Assembly: GCA_002329245.1 (NCBI GenBank)
Contig: DCTG01000061.1
Span: 4,173 to 11,502 of the forward strand
Source of the DNA: Clostridiales bacterium UBA1446
GTDB lineage: Bacteria > Bacillota > Clostridia > Oscillospirales > Oscillospiraceae
DNA: 7,330 nt
Reading direction: 5' to 3'
Shown: positions 1-6,751 of the stretch, piece by piece
Layout: every line of letters starts with the position of its first letter
Numbering within the stretch: the first letter of the stretch is position 1
Translations under genes and position numbers: made by a program
The notes under the pieces: generated by a model
Databases searched by the model: none
What the model was told of the DNA's origin: nothing
Seen by the model: the letters and a program-made list of their open reading frames with translations, nothing else

Positions 1-447
1 GCACTTGGAGTTGTCCCGCACAAGGTGAAGCGTGGAATCCTCGATCTCCTGCGACCGAAGCGCCTCGTTTCCATATCCGTAGCGCACGGTGTTGATGCCC
101 AAATCGGCTGCAAGCTGCTGCAGCTCGCATTTCCCGTTCCGTATGCAGGTAAGACAATCCATCCGGTGGTTGGAAAGAATCAGCTCCAGCGTCATCCGTC
201 TGGAGTTTAAGACGGCTTCCGTATTGGTCCGCACTTCCATTCCCTCGCTGACCGGATACACACAGGAGGCGACGAGGCTGCGCACGCCCTTTACTTCCAC
301 CACACAGATCCGGCAGGCGCCGATTTCGTTAATTCCCTTCAGATAACACAGAGAGGGAATGCGGATGCCCGCCATTCTGGCGGCTTCAAGAATCGTGGAG
401 CCTTCCGGTGCTTCCACGGGTATACCGTTAATCATCAGTGAAATCAT
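1..447 (-). CDS. hydA: Catalytic [FeFe] hydrogenase subunit HydA/HndD, N-terminal part (cut by window edge)
   Basis: Only the first 149 codons are present; the frame is open through base 1, so the H-cluster domain lies outside. Seen: an N-terminal plant-type [2Fe-2S] domain with C34, C45, C48 and C62, then a His-Cys3 [4Fe-4S] motif with H94, C98, C101 and C107. The last visible residue, C149 in a D-N-S-K-C context, would be the first ligand of the following ferredoxin domain. This domain order is that of large [FeFe] hydrogenases (HydA of HydABC, HndD) and NuoG-type proteins. The hydrogenase reading comes from the preceding HydC-, HndB- and HydB-like genes, since the active site is not in view. 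The ATG at 447 is preferred over the in-frame ATG at 435 because a GAGGTGA ribosome binding site lies 6 bases upstream, overlapping the hydB stop codon. The expected role is reduction of protons to H2 in the cytoplasm with electrons from NADH and ferredoxin. Confidence 0.93.
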   Translation of the reverse strand, partial: MISLMINGIPVEAPEGSTILEAARMAGIRIPSLCYLKGINEIGACRICVVEVKGVRSLVASCVYPVSEGMEVRTNTEAVLNSRRMTLELILSNHRMDCLTCIRNGKCELQQLAADLGINTVRYGYGNEALRSQEIEDSTLHLVRDNSKC

Positions 448-458
448 TTTCCGTCACC

Positions 459-2264
459 TCACTTTCTGGAAATCGCGCCGAACTTGCAGCTTTCCATACA
501 GGCGCCGCATTTGATGCACTTTTTCGCGTCTATAACATGGGGGTTTTTTACCGTACCGGAAATCGCTCCGGCCGGGCATTTGCGCAAACAGGCGGTACAG
601 CCCCTGCATTTGACCGGGTCGATCTCGTAGGAAAGCAGGTCTTTGCATACGCCGGCGGGGCAGCGTTTTTCTACCACATGCGCCTCATATTCGTCTCGGA
701 AATACCGGAGCGTGGAAAGCACCGGGTTTGGCGCGGTCTGTCCCAACGCGCAAAGAGAGCTGTTTTTCACGTGCATGCAGAGTTCTTCCAGCGCATCCAA
801 GTCTTTGAGCGTCGCGTTGCCTTTTGTGATCTTATCCAACATTTCATACATCCGGCGGGTTCCGATCCGGCAGGGGGAACATTTGCCGCAAGACTCGTCG
901 ATAATGAATTCCAAAAAGAACTTGGCGATATCGACCATACAGTTATCCTCATCCATAACGATGAGGCCGCCGGAACCCATCATGGAGCCGATAGCGGCTA
1001 AGCTGTCATAGTCTATCTGGGTATCGATCAGGGATGCCGGAATACAGCCGCCGGACGGACCGCCGGTCTGGGCCGCCTTGAAACGCTTCCCGTTCGGACA
1101 GCCGCCGCCGATTTCCTCCACGATTTCGCGCAGCGTCGTGCCCATCGGCACCTCCACAAGCCCCGTGTTGGAAATTTTTCCGCCTAAGGCAAATACCTTT
1201 GTCCCCTTGGACCGTTCCGTCCCAATTGCGGCGAATTTATCCGCGCCGTGATTTAAAATCCAGGGAATGTTGGCGTATGTCTCCACGTTGTTGAGAAGCG
1301 TGGGTTTTCCGAAAAGACCTTTTTCCGCGGGGAATGGAGGCCGCGAACGCGGTTCTCCGCGCTTGCCCTCGATTGATATCATCAGGGCAGTCTCCTCGCC
1401 GCACACAAAAGCGCCGGCACCAAGCCGGATTTCGAGGTCAAAATCAAAACCAGATCCAAAGATATTTTTCCCCAAAAATCCATATTCTCTTGCCTGGTTG
1501 ATGGCAATTTGAAGGCGATTGACCGCGATTGGATATTCCGCGCGCACATAGATGTAGCCCTGATGGGCGCCCACGGCGTAGCCGGCTATGATCATCGCCT
1601 CGATGACGCTGTGCGGATCGCCTTCCAAAATACTGCGGTCCATAAATGCGCCCGGGTCGCCCTCATCCGCGTTGCAGCATACGTATTTGAGACCGTCTTC
1701 CGATTTGGCGCGCGCGGTAAACATCCACTTCATACCGGTGGGAAAACCGGCTCCGCCTCGTCCGCGGAGTCCCGAACTCTGGATAATCTGGATAATCTCC
1801 TCCGGTTTTTGTTCCTTCAGGGCTCGTCCTAACGCCAGATACCCGTCACAAGCGATATATTCCTCGATATTTTCCGGGTTGATGACTCCGCAGTTGCGAA
1901 GCGCAATGCGAAGCTGTTTTTTATAAAAGCGCGTGTCGGAAAGAGAACTTGCCATCTCCGTGCTGCCCCCTTCCCGGTGCAGCAGACGCTTTACAATCTT
2001 GCCCTTGACGATATGGGAAGATACAATCTCCTCCACGTCCGAAACCTTGACATGGGTATAGAAAGCGCCTTCCGGATAGACCAGAACGATCGGACCCATC
2101 GCACAGAGCCCGAAGCAGCCCGTTTTGACCACCCTCGCCTCTCGTTCCATCCCCTGCTTTATAAGCTCCTTTTCAAATGCGCTGATGATTTGTTCGCTGT
2201 TTGACGAGCTGCACCCGGTTCCGGCGCAGACTAAAATATGCGCGCGCACAAAATTTCCGCTCAT
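459..2264 (-). CDS. hydB: Bifurcating hydrogenase flavoprotein subunit HydB (NuoF/HndC-like, NADH-binding)
   Basis: This 601-residue protein is the FMN- and NAD(H)-binding subunit that passes electrons between NADH, ferredoxin and the catalytic subunit. Domains seen in order: a thioredoxin-like [2Fe-2S] domain (C13, C18, C49, C53); the NuoF core with the FMN/NADH glycine loop GLRGRGGAGFPTG from residue 164 and NADEGDPGAF from 197; an SLBB-like region; a [4Fe-4S] site with C459, C462, C465 and C505; and a C-terminal two-cluster ferredoxin (C553/556/559/563 and C583/586/589/593). The extra N- and C-terminal iron-sulfur domains distinguish HydB from respiratory NuoF. H529, C535 and C540 (possibly with C496) resemble the structural zinc site I recall from HydB structures; this is uncertain. 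Start choice: an ATG at 2273 would add three residues, but GGAG sits only 3 bases before it and 8 bases before the ATG at 2264, so 2264 is preferred. It follows hndB by 12 bases. Confidence 0.97.
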   Translation of the reverse strand: MSGNFVRAHILVCAGTGCSSSNSEQIISAFEKELIKQGMEREARVVKTGCFGLCAMGPIVLVYPEGAFYTHVKVSDVEEIVSSHIVKGKIVKRLLHREGGSTEMASSLSDTRFYKKQLRIALRNCGVINPENIEEYIACDGYLALGRALKEQKPEEIIQIIQSSGLRGRGGAGFPTGMKWMFTARAKSEDGLKYVCCNADEGDPGAFMDRSILEGDPHSVIEAMIIAGYAVGAHQGYIYVRAEYPIAVNRLQIAINQAREYGFLGKNIFGSGFDFDLEIRLGAGAFVCGEETALMISIEGKRGEPRSRPPFPAEKGLFGKPTLLNNVETYANIPWILNHGADKFAAIGTERSKGTKVFALGGKISNTGLVEVPMGTTLREIVEEIGGGCPNGKRFKAAQTGGPSGGCIPASLIDTQIDYDSLAAIGSMMGSGGLIVMDEDNCMVDIAKFFLEFIIDESCGKCSPCRIGTRRMYEMLDKITKGNATLKDLDALEELCMHVKNSSLCALGQTAPNPVLSTLRYFRDEYEAHVVEKRCPAGVCKDLLSYEIDPVKCRGCTACLRKCPAGAISGTVKNPHVIDAKKCIKCGACMESCKFGAISRK

Positions 2265-2276
2265 ACCATTCACTCC

Positions 2277-2645
2277 CTATTCCGCAGCGCCTATGGTATA
2301 GGCCTCCACCACACGGTGATTGACCAAGTGCTCGCTTACCATGAGAGGCACCTTTTCCGGCGACATTTTGACATAAGTAACTTTCTCTTCGCCGGGCGCT
2401 AAAACCTCCACAATGGGCTCCAAGCGGCAAACACCGATGCAGCCGGTCTGCGTCACGACCACATCTTTCAGGCCCCGGCGCGCAATTTCTTCTATAATCG
2501 CGGTCAGCACCGGGCGGGCTCCGGCTGCGATGCCGCACGTCGCCATCCCTACCACCACGCGGGTCTTGTTGCTCAAATCCTTACGCAGGCTCATCTCGGT
2601 TTGTACCCGATCCCGTATTTCCTTCAGTTCCTCCAGGCTTTTCAT
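2277..2645 (-). CDS. hndB: HndB-like thioredoxin-fold (2Fe-2S) ferredoxin-domain subunit
   Basis: This is a 122-residue protein of the thioredoxin-like [2Fe-2S] ferredoxin family, found as the small subunit HndB in NADP-reducing and bifurcating hydrogenase clusters. Seen: a charged helix at residues 1-23, then VGMATCGIAAGARPV (C37) and QTGCIGVC (C69, C73). A full family site has four cysteines; here only three are in the expected places, with T36/G38 around C37 and no partner cysteine. I recall this as common in HndB proteins, so cluster binding is uncertain and the subunit may be structural. The frame is open upstream to 2699, but the ATG at 2645 has an AAGGAGG site 9 bases upstream and gives the family-like start MKSLEEL. 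The first 65 bases overlap the end of the ATPase gene in another frame, suggesting translational coupling. hydB follows 12 bases downstream. Confidence 0.9.
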   Translation of the reverse strand: MKSLEELKEIRDRVQTEMSLRKDLSNKTRVVVGMATCGIAAGARPVLTAIIEEIARRGLKDVVVTQTGCIGVCRLEPIVEVLAPGEEKVTYVKMSPEKVPLMVSEHLVNHRVVEAYTIGAAE

Positions 2646-3201
2646 CGCCTTCGCCCTCCTTGATTGATGATGTAAGCGCCGCTTCCTGCTCTGAAACAAA
2701 CGCCCGGATCCAGTCTACCACCTCCGGCGCATCTAAGGGTACCTCCCCCAACTCAGCCCGAAGCGCTCCCGTGTCTAATGTATAACCCTTATCGTCTTTT
2801 CTGTGCGTCCAAATGATTTCCAGTCCGGGAGCCCCCTGGATCAATACCGCCACCGAAGCTGCCAGATCCCCTAACGGCAGGGCATCGATATGATTCATAT
2901 TATATTGTGCGGTCACCGTTGTCCCCTTTCCCGGGGCGCTTTCTATCCCAAAGCTTCCTCCCGTCAGTTCCGCGGAAAGACGCAGAAAAGGAAGCCCCAG
3001 CCCCACCGGCCGGGTTTTACGGGTGGTGGTAAACGGATCGGATGCCCGCGCCAATAAATCGGGTTCCATTCCCGGTCCGTCATCCTCGACCGTCAGCGTC
3101 AGAGAATTCCCCCGCTCGAGACAGGATATTCGTATTGTCCCAGCGCCCGCAGCTATGGAGTTCTGCGCAATATCCAGAATATGAAGCGACAGTTCTTTCA
3201 A
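2581..3201 (-). CDS. Stand-alone GHKL (HATPase_c) ATP-binding protein, histidine-kinase-like, TTG start
   Basis: This 206-residue protein starts at TTG. The start gives MKELSLHILDIAQNSIAAGA, the usual opening of this hydrogenase-associated ATPase family, and no in-frame ATG or GTG lies nearby upstream. AGGAGG lies 12 bases upstream, a long spacing. The Bergerat ATP-binding fold is clear: N-box D10/N14, G1 box D40-x-G42-x-G44, a kinase-like DPFTTT at 55-60, G2 loop G67-L-G69-L, and a GTTVTAQYN segment closing the domain. No phosphoacceptor histidine, dimerisation, sensor or membrane segment is visible, so it resembles only the catalytic domain of a sensor kinase. After about residue 120 comes a family-specific C-terminal region of unknown function, then a glycine/glutamate-rich tail overlapping hndB. 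Lying between hydC and hndB suggests a role in assembling or controlling the hydrogenase; the substrate is unknown. Confidence 0.9.
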   Translation of the reverse strand: MKELSLHILDIAQNSIAAGAGTIRISCLERGNSLTLTVEDDGPGMEPDLLARASDPFTTTRKTRPVGLGLPFLRLSAELTGGSFGIESAPGKGTTVTAQYNMNHIDALPLGDLAASVAVLIQGAPGLEIIWTHRKDDKGYTLDTGALRAELGEVPLDAPEVVDWIRAFVSEQEAALTSSIKEGEGDEKPGGTEGNTGSGTNRDEPA

Positions 3202-3254
3202 GAAACGTTTCTTCCTCCTGCGGGTATTTCGGCATAAGAAGCCCGAATCTTATA

Positions 3255-3749
3255 TTAACCATATCTGTCTATTATCTCTCCGACAAGATCCGGTGTCAGG
3301 CGGCCGTATACGTCCCCGTTTATCATCATAACCGGAGCCAGTCCGCATGCGCCGACACAGCGCGTAGCGTCAAGCGAGAATTTGCCGTCCGGCGTAATGG
3401 AACCCGTCTGGCAGCCCAACTTCTCTTTAATCGCATCCAATACGTCGGCGGCGCCTTTGACATAGCAGGCTGTTCCAAGGCAGACGCTGACCTGATATTT
3501 CCCTTTCGGATTGAGGGAAAACTGCGCGTAAAAGGTAGCCACGCCATATACTTCGGAGAGTGGAATATCCAGTCCTTCCGCAATCATAATCTGCACTTCC
3601 TCGGGCAGGTACCCGAAGATCTCCTGTGCCTGCTGGAGAACCGGCATGGTTGCCCCGGGTTTCCCCTTATAAAAAGCGATAACCTCCCTGAGCTTTTCTT
3701 CCTGTTCCCTCGTGCCTCGATATGGCACTTTTGTCATGCAGTTCGGCAT
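3255..3749 (-). CDS. hydC: Bifurcating hydrogenase [2Fe-2S] subunit HydC (NuoE/HndA-like, 24 kDa family)
   Basis: This 164-residue protein is full length for the NuoE/24 kDa family. Seen: an N-terminal helical part typical of NuoE (GYLPEEVQ at 46-53, then VYGVATFYAQFS at 67-78), followed by the thioredoxin-like [2Fe-2S] domain with C90, C95, C131 and C135 in CLGTAC and CVGAC contexts. The cluster takes part in electron transfer with the HydB flavoprotein in the soluble HydABC complex. The ATG at 3749 is chosen because GAGG lies 8 bases upstream; an in-frame ATG at 3737 is possible but less well placed. A 93-base gap separates it from the PHP gene upstream, the longest gap inside the operon. 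The TTG-started ATPase gene follows after 53 bases. With hydB and hydA downstream, the complex identity is well supported. Confidence 0.96.
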   Translation of the reverse strand: MPNCMTKVPYRGTREQEEKLREVIAFYKGKPGATMPVLQQAQEIFGYLPEEVQIMIAEGLDIPLSEVYGVATFYAQFSLNPKGKYQVSVCLGTACYVKGAADVLDAIKEKLGCQTGSITPDGKFSLDATRCVGACGLAPVMMINGDVYGRLTPDLVGEIIDRYG

Positions 3750-3842
3750 ACTTGTATCCTCTTTTCCCTAGTTTTGCAGTCTCTTTTCCAAAATTTCAAC
3801 AAAATCGGAATTCGTCCGGCTTGCCGGTACAAGGGGATCCCA
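3750..3842 (-). other. 93-base gap between the PHP gene and hydC
   Basis: This is the longest gap within the operon. It contains a short perfect inverted repeat, CCGGC-TT-GCCGG at 3816-3827 (plus-strand reading), which could form a tight hairpin in the transcript. No U-run follows it on the minus strand, so it is not an intrinsic terminator. No promoter with acceptable -35/-10 boxes is seen before hydC. The hairpin could mark an mRNA processing or stability point separating the regulatory genes from the structural hydrogenase genes; that is inference. Confidence 0.4.
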
Positions 3843-4562
3843 TCAGGTCCCGAACAGTTTTTGAAGCGCAGCAAAAACCGCTTCCGACGACCGCTCTTCC
3901 GCTTCAATAAAACACTCCCGTCCCTGAATGCTTCCCAAATCATGCGCGTCTGAATTTACAAGGCAGGGAAGCGACAGGATTTCCGGTTTTCCCGCGGCCA
4001 GACCCGGCATGCTGTCCCGGGTCATTTCCACTCCTTTGAATCCCATTTCATCGTCCCAGAACCCGAGATTGGACAGCAGAGAGAAAGAATACCGACCGAT
4101 ATGAGCGGGAAGCGCAATTCCTCCCGCTTTGCGCATGAGTTCCGCAACATCGTATAGTTCAATTCCAGTCGCGTTCGCAAGCAGCTTCGCTTCTTCCCCT
4201 AATTCCCGGTCACCGTCATCCATGTAAACCTGCCGCCCGAAAGCGGCGGAATTATTCCTGACCGGTGGAAGCTTCTTCTTCACCTTCTCACCGAATTCCT
4301 CCGCGGAGCGAAGATTCGGGAACAGGCAAAGGACATGGACCTCTTCCTGCGTGCACAGCTCCAGCGCGGGCAGCGCGAGAATACCGGCCCTTTTTGCGGC
4401 GGAGAGCACCGCCCCGCAGTTTCCGGTACTGTTATGATCAGCTACCGCAATTACGTCCAATCCCATGAGCGCCGCCATATTTGCAATGTTGGCCGGCGTC
4501 ATATCCGCCGCTCCGCAAGGCGACAAGCAGGAATGAATATGAAAATCATAGAATAGCTTCAT
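3843..4562 (-). CDS. PHP-domain metal-dependent hydrolase/phosphoesterase-like protein
   Basis: This 239-residue PHP-family protein carries the metal ligands expected for a di- or tri-nuclear site: HIH at H8/H10, ADHN at D42/H43, E68 in PALEL, H76 in EEVHVL, H154 in LPAHIGR, and D205/H207 in NSDAHD. Family members include phosphoesterases (for example nucleoside 3',5'-bisphosphate and histidinol-phosphate phosphatases); the substrate cannot be read from sequence. All motifs are present, so it should be an active hydrolase. There is no signal peptide or membrane segment, so it is probably cytoplasmic. Its start overlaps the end of the preceding DRTGG gene by 17 bases, with AAGGAG just upstream of the ATG, so translation is probably coupled. 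PHP proteins beside DRTGG and HydABC genes are, from memory, a recurring clostridial neighbourhood, suggesting a dedicated but unknown role such as hydrolysing a signal molecule. Confidence 0.88.
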   Translation of the reverse strand: MKLFYDFHIHSCLSPCGAADMTPANIANMAALMGLDVIAVADHNSTGNCGAVLSAAKRAGILALPALELCTQEEVHVLCLFPNLRSAEEFGEKVKKKLPPVRNNSAAFGRQVYMDDGDRELGEEAKLLANATGIELYDVAELMRKAGGIALPAHIGRYSFSLLSNLGFWDDEMGFKGVEMTRDSMPGLAAGKPEILSLPCLVNSDAHDLGSIQGRECFIEAEERSSEAVFAALQKLFGT

Positions 4563-4938
4563 TTCTGCTCCTTCCTTGGGCCGTTTCCATCCCTGTAATG
4601 TAAAAATGCAGTTTCCATGCCAGTTCGTAGATACTTAAGCCGGAACAAAGCAGGTTAATATTCCGCTCTCGTGCCGCCGCAAGCAGTTCGTCGGAGGGGC
4701 GGACCCCCTCGCCGAAAATGACGCAGCTAAGCTCCGCCAGAACGGCCACTGCGGCTACGTTTTGATTTGACATAATGGTCAGCCAGGCATCTCCGGCTTT
4801 TGCGCGTCCCATGACCCAGCTGAGGAGATCTCCGATATAGACGCCTTTCACCACGGCGTCTGGCTCGGGGCAGCACACCTGTTCCAGGCCGAGGCGATCG
4901 GCTATTTCACGGACCGTTGTCTCAAGCGCCTTTTTCAT
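4546..4938 (-). CDS. DRTGG domain-containing protein 2
   Basis: This is a 130-residue single-domain protein of the DRTGG family, the domain also found between the CBS and DHH parts of some pyrophosphatases and in phosphotransacetylases; its biochemical role is unknown. Seen: an N-terminal helix (residues 1-20), YIGDLLSWVMG at 34-44 in place of the eponymous motif, then a Rossmann-like alternation through NVAAVAVLAELSCVIFGEG and a terminal ELAWKLH helix. It aligns with DRTGG protein 1 of this operon, so the two are paralogues on either side of the hydrogenase-like gene. The ATG at 4938 has GAGGCG 8 bases upstream, overlapping the stop of the preceding gene (12-base gap). Its 3' end overlaps the PHP gene by 17 bases. 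A nucleotide- or partner-binding role in the sensory module is inference. Confidence 0.86.
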   Translation of the reverse strand: MKKALETTVREIADRLGLEQVCCPEPDAVVKGVYIGDLLSWVMGRAKAGDAWLTIMSNQNVAAVAVLAELSCVIFGEGVRPSDELLAAARERNINLLCSGLSIYELAWKLHFYITGMETAQGRSRNEAIL

Positions 4939-4950
4939 AGCCGGATCGCC

Positions 4951-6255
4951 TCACTGCTCTTTTCTAAAGGGAGGAGGGAGGTAATCGTCGGCATCTCCCG
5001 TCCCCGACATATATAACATGCGTTCCCGCACCTTGAAAATACAATCCTCTTCCGTTGCGATTCCCCGCACGATATCCTCCGCCAAGGCGTGACAGGAGGG
5101 CGCACCGCAGGAGCCGCAGTCCAAACCCGGCAGGTCCGCCGCCATCTTTTCAATTTGCATCATTTTCTCCATCGCGAGACCCCGGTCGCTGTCCAATTCC
5201 AGTACGGGGATGTACTCCGGCGTCTTATCCCAGCGGAGAAGACTCTCGTCCTCCGGGGCAAGACGGCATTCTCCCCGCGAAACCGGCAGGGCTTTCATCA
5301 GCTGCTTCATCCGCATTCTCGCCACAAAGGGATTTTCCACAACAAGGCAGCCTCCGACGCAGCCCTCCGTACAGGCGGTCAGCTCCACAAATTCCACGTC
5401 CGAAAGCCTTCCGTCCTCAATGGCCTCCAGCATGGTAATGACATTGTCAATCCCGTCGGCCGCCACATAATTTCCCGTCAGCCGGGCGGCGCTCTCTCCG
5501 CCCGCAATCGCCCAGCCCGCGCCCATAATGCTTACCGTGCTTTGCGTCCTCTTCTCCCGGGGCTTCTCCATGGCGGAGAGCAGTCTGCGATAAATATCGT
5601 TCATGGAGAACGCCCCGTCAATCACCCGGCAGCTCAGTCCCTCCGGCTCGTAGACGACAGTCCTTCTGGCCGGGCAGGGGGAAACCACAAAGATGCCGAT
5701 CTCTTCCGGCTGATACCCCGTTTTTTCGACAGCCTCGCGCCGGGCAAGGATTGCCGCGAGCTCCTCCGGCGCCACATGCGGAATGATATGGGGAATCAGT
5801 TTTGGGAAGCGCATGCGAATGAGCCGCACCACAGCCGGACAAAACGAGGAAATCTGCGGTAGGGGAGAGGATGCTCGCTCCGACGCCCCGTGCTTTCTGT
5901 CATACGCGGAAATCATCTCAGAAGCCCGCGCAACTTCAAACACGTCGTCAAATCCGATATTCAACAGTCCGTCAAGAACCTGGCCGATATCTTTCATATT
6001 CTGAAACTGCGTATAGAGGGACGAGGGAACAAGCGCAACCGTGTAACGAAACCGTTCCAGTGCGTCAAGTTCGTCGCAGATGGCGCGCTTGGCCTTATGA
6101 GGGCATACGCGAATGCACTGCCCGCAGTCGATGCACCGGTTGGGCAGAATAATCGCTTTCCCGCGGCGCACCCGGATTGCCCCTGTGGGACACTGTTTAA
6201 TACAGGTGGTGCACCCCAAACATTTTTCTTTGTCCAATATGACCGAATGTCGCAT
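4951..6255 (-). CDS. [FeFe] hydrogenase-like protein, putative sensory type, with N-terminal 2x[4Fe-4S] and C-terminal [4Fe-4S] domain
   Basis: This 434-residue protein begins with a two-cluster ferredoxin (C12/15/18/22 and C41/44/47/51), continues with an [FeFe] hydrogenase large-subunit domain, and ends with a Cx2Cx4Cx16C [4Fe-4S] motif (C380, C383, C388, C405) of the kind found in RnfB and CdhE. The four H-cluster cysteines appear kept: C139 in loop 1 (SSFCPAVV), C194 in loop 2 (SPCPAR), and C295 and C299 in loop 3 (TACTEGC). Nearby residues differ from catalytic enzymes: F138 replaces the proton-shuttle cysteine, S192 and T293 replace the two conserved methionines, and the loop-2 lysines are absent. 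This architecture matches putative sensory hydrogenases (HydS, group C/D); no C-terminal PAS domain is present. The ATG has GGGGAG 6 bases upstream. H2 or redox sensing is inferred; slow or no catalysis is likely. Confidence 0.9.
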   Translation of the reverse strand: MRHSVILDKEKCLGCTTCIKQCPTGAIRVRRGKAIILPNRCIDCGQCIRVCPHKAKRAICDELDALERFRYTVALVPSSLYTQFQNMKDIGQVLDGLLNIGFDDVFEVARASEMISAYDRKHGASERASSPLPQISSFCPAVVRLIRMRFPKLIPHIIPHVAPEELAAILARREAVEKTGYQPEEIGIFVVSPCPARRTVVYEPEGLSCRVIDGAFSMNDIYRRLLSAMEKPREKRTQSTVSIMGAGWAIAGGESAARLTGNYVAADGIDNVITMLEAIEDGRLSDVEFVELTACTEGCVGGCLVVENPFVARMRMKQLMKALPVSRGECRLAPEDESLLRWDKTPEYIPVLELDSDRGLAMEKMMQIEKMAADLPGLDCGSCGAPSCHALAEDIVRGIATEEDCIFKVRERMLYMSGTGDADDYLPPPFRKEQ

Positions 6256-6328
6256 GTCTCTCTCCCCGCCTGGATGTTATGTCTGAAAAAGGGACTCAAT
6301 TCCTCAGCCGCGCAAAATATCCGATCCC

Positions 6329-6748
6329 TCAGATATTGATCCGTACCGTTACCGTAGTTCCTTCTCCAAGCACGGTATCGATGTGCATTTCATCGGAATA
6401 TCGCTTCATATTGGGAAGGCCCATTCCGGCTCCGAACCCAAGGTTACGCACCGTTTCATCTGCAGTGGAATAGCCCTCCTGCATTGCCTTTTCAATATCC
6501 GCTACGCCTGGCCCCTTGTCCTCCATGCGTATTACAATCTCATTCATACTGATCTCAGCGGTAAGTATGCCACCCCGGGCGTGAATGACCATATTCATTT
6601 CGCCTTCATAGGCACAGATCGCAGCTCTGCGAATTACCTCCGGCGGAAGGCCAAGTTTCTTCAAGGCCATCTTCAGACTGGAAGAGGCTTCGCCGGCCGT
6701 GCTGAAGGAAGAGCCATCCACATGATACGTAAGAGTAAGTTTTTCCAA
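6329..6748 (-). CDS. Stand-alone GHKL ATPase, RsbW/SpoIIAB-like (anti-sigma/Ser-Thr kinase family), TTG start
   Basis: This 139-residue protein has a complete Bergerat fold: N-box E48/N52 (EGEMN), G1 box D77-x-G79-x-G81, G2 loop at 104-111 (GFGAGMGL), and a final GTTVTV strand. The overall size and the AxxxAYEGEMN helix resemble RsbW/SpoIIAB anti-sigma serine kinases, not two-component kinases. The start is TTG at 6748, only 3 bases after the stop of DRTGG gene 1, with GGAGAG 9 bases upstream inside that gene's last codons. The next in-frame ATG lies inside the domain, so TTG is preferred. No sigma factor or STAS anti-anti-sigma gene is seen in the window, so a classical partner-switch is not shown. 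Co-transcription with a sensory-type hydrogenase and a DRTGG protein suggests it relays or receives a signal from them. A 73-base gap follows. Confidence 0.88.
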   Translation of the reverse strand: MEKLTLTYHVDGSSFSTAGEASSSLKMALKKLGLPPEVIRRAAICAYEGEMNMVIHARGGILTAEISMNEIVIRMEDKGPGVADIEKAMQEGYSTADETVRNLGFGAGMGLPNMKRYSDEMHIDTVLGEGTTVTVRINI

Positions 6749-6751
6749 GCT

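Noticed and set aside
438..1001. Plus-strand open frame of 187 codons opposite hydB
   Set aside because: It lies wholly antisense to well-supported hydB coding sequence with conserved cysteine motifs, has no recognisable domain, and has no ribosome binding site of note.
2646..2699. Longer N-terminus for the HndB-like protein starting at 2699
   Set aside because: The added residues are basic and unlike the family. The ATG at 2645 has an excellent AAGGAGG site at good spacing.
3794..3803. TTGTTGAA-like half of a second Rex site before hydC
   Set aside because: Only one half resembles the motif; the opposite TTAACAA-type half is absent and no promoter overlaps it.
3816..3827. Possible intrinsic terminator after the PHP gene
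   Set aside because: The stem is only about 5 base pairs with a very tight loop, and no U-run follows it on the coding strand.
3042..3953. Plus-strand open frame of 303 codons
   Set aside because: It runs antisense across the ATPase gene, hydC and part of the PHP gene, all of which have clear family motifs. The translation has no recognisable family features.
5089..5862. Plus-strand open frame of 257 codons
   Set aside because: It is antisense to the hydrogenase-like gene, rich in arginine and histidine, as expected for the complement of GC-biased coding sequence, and has no domain.
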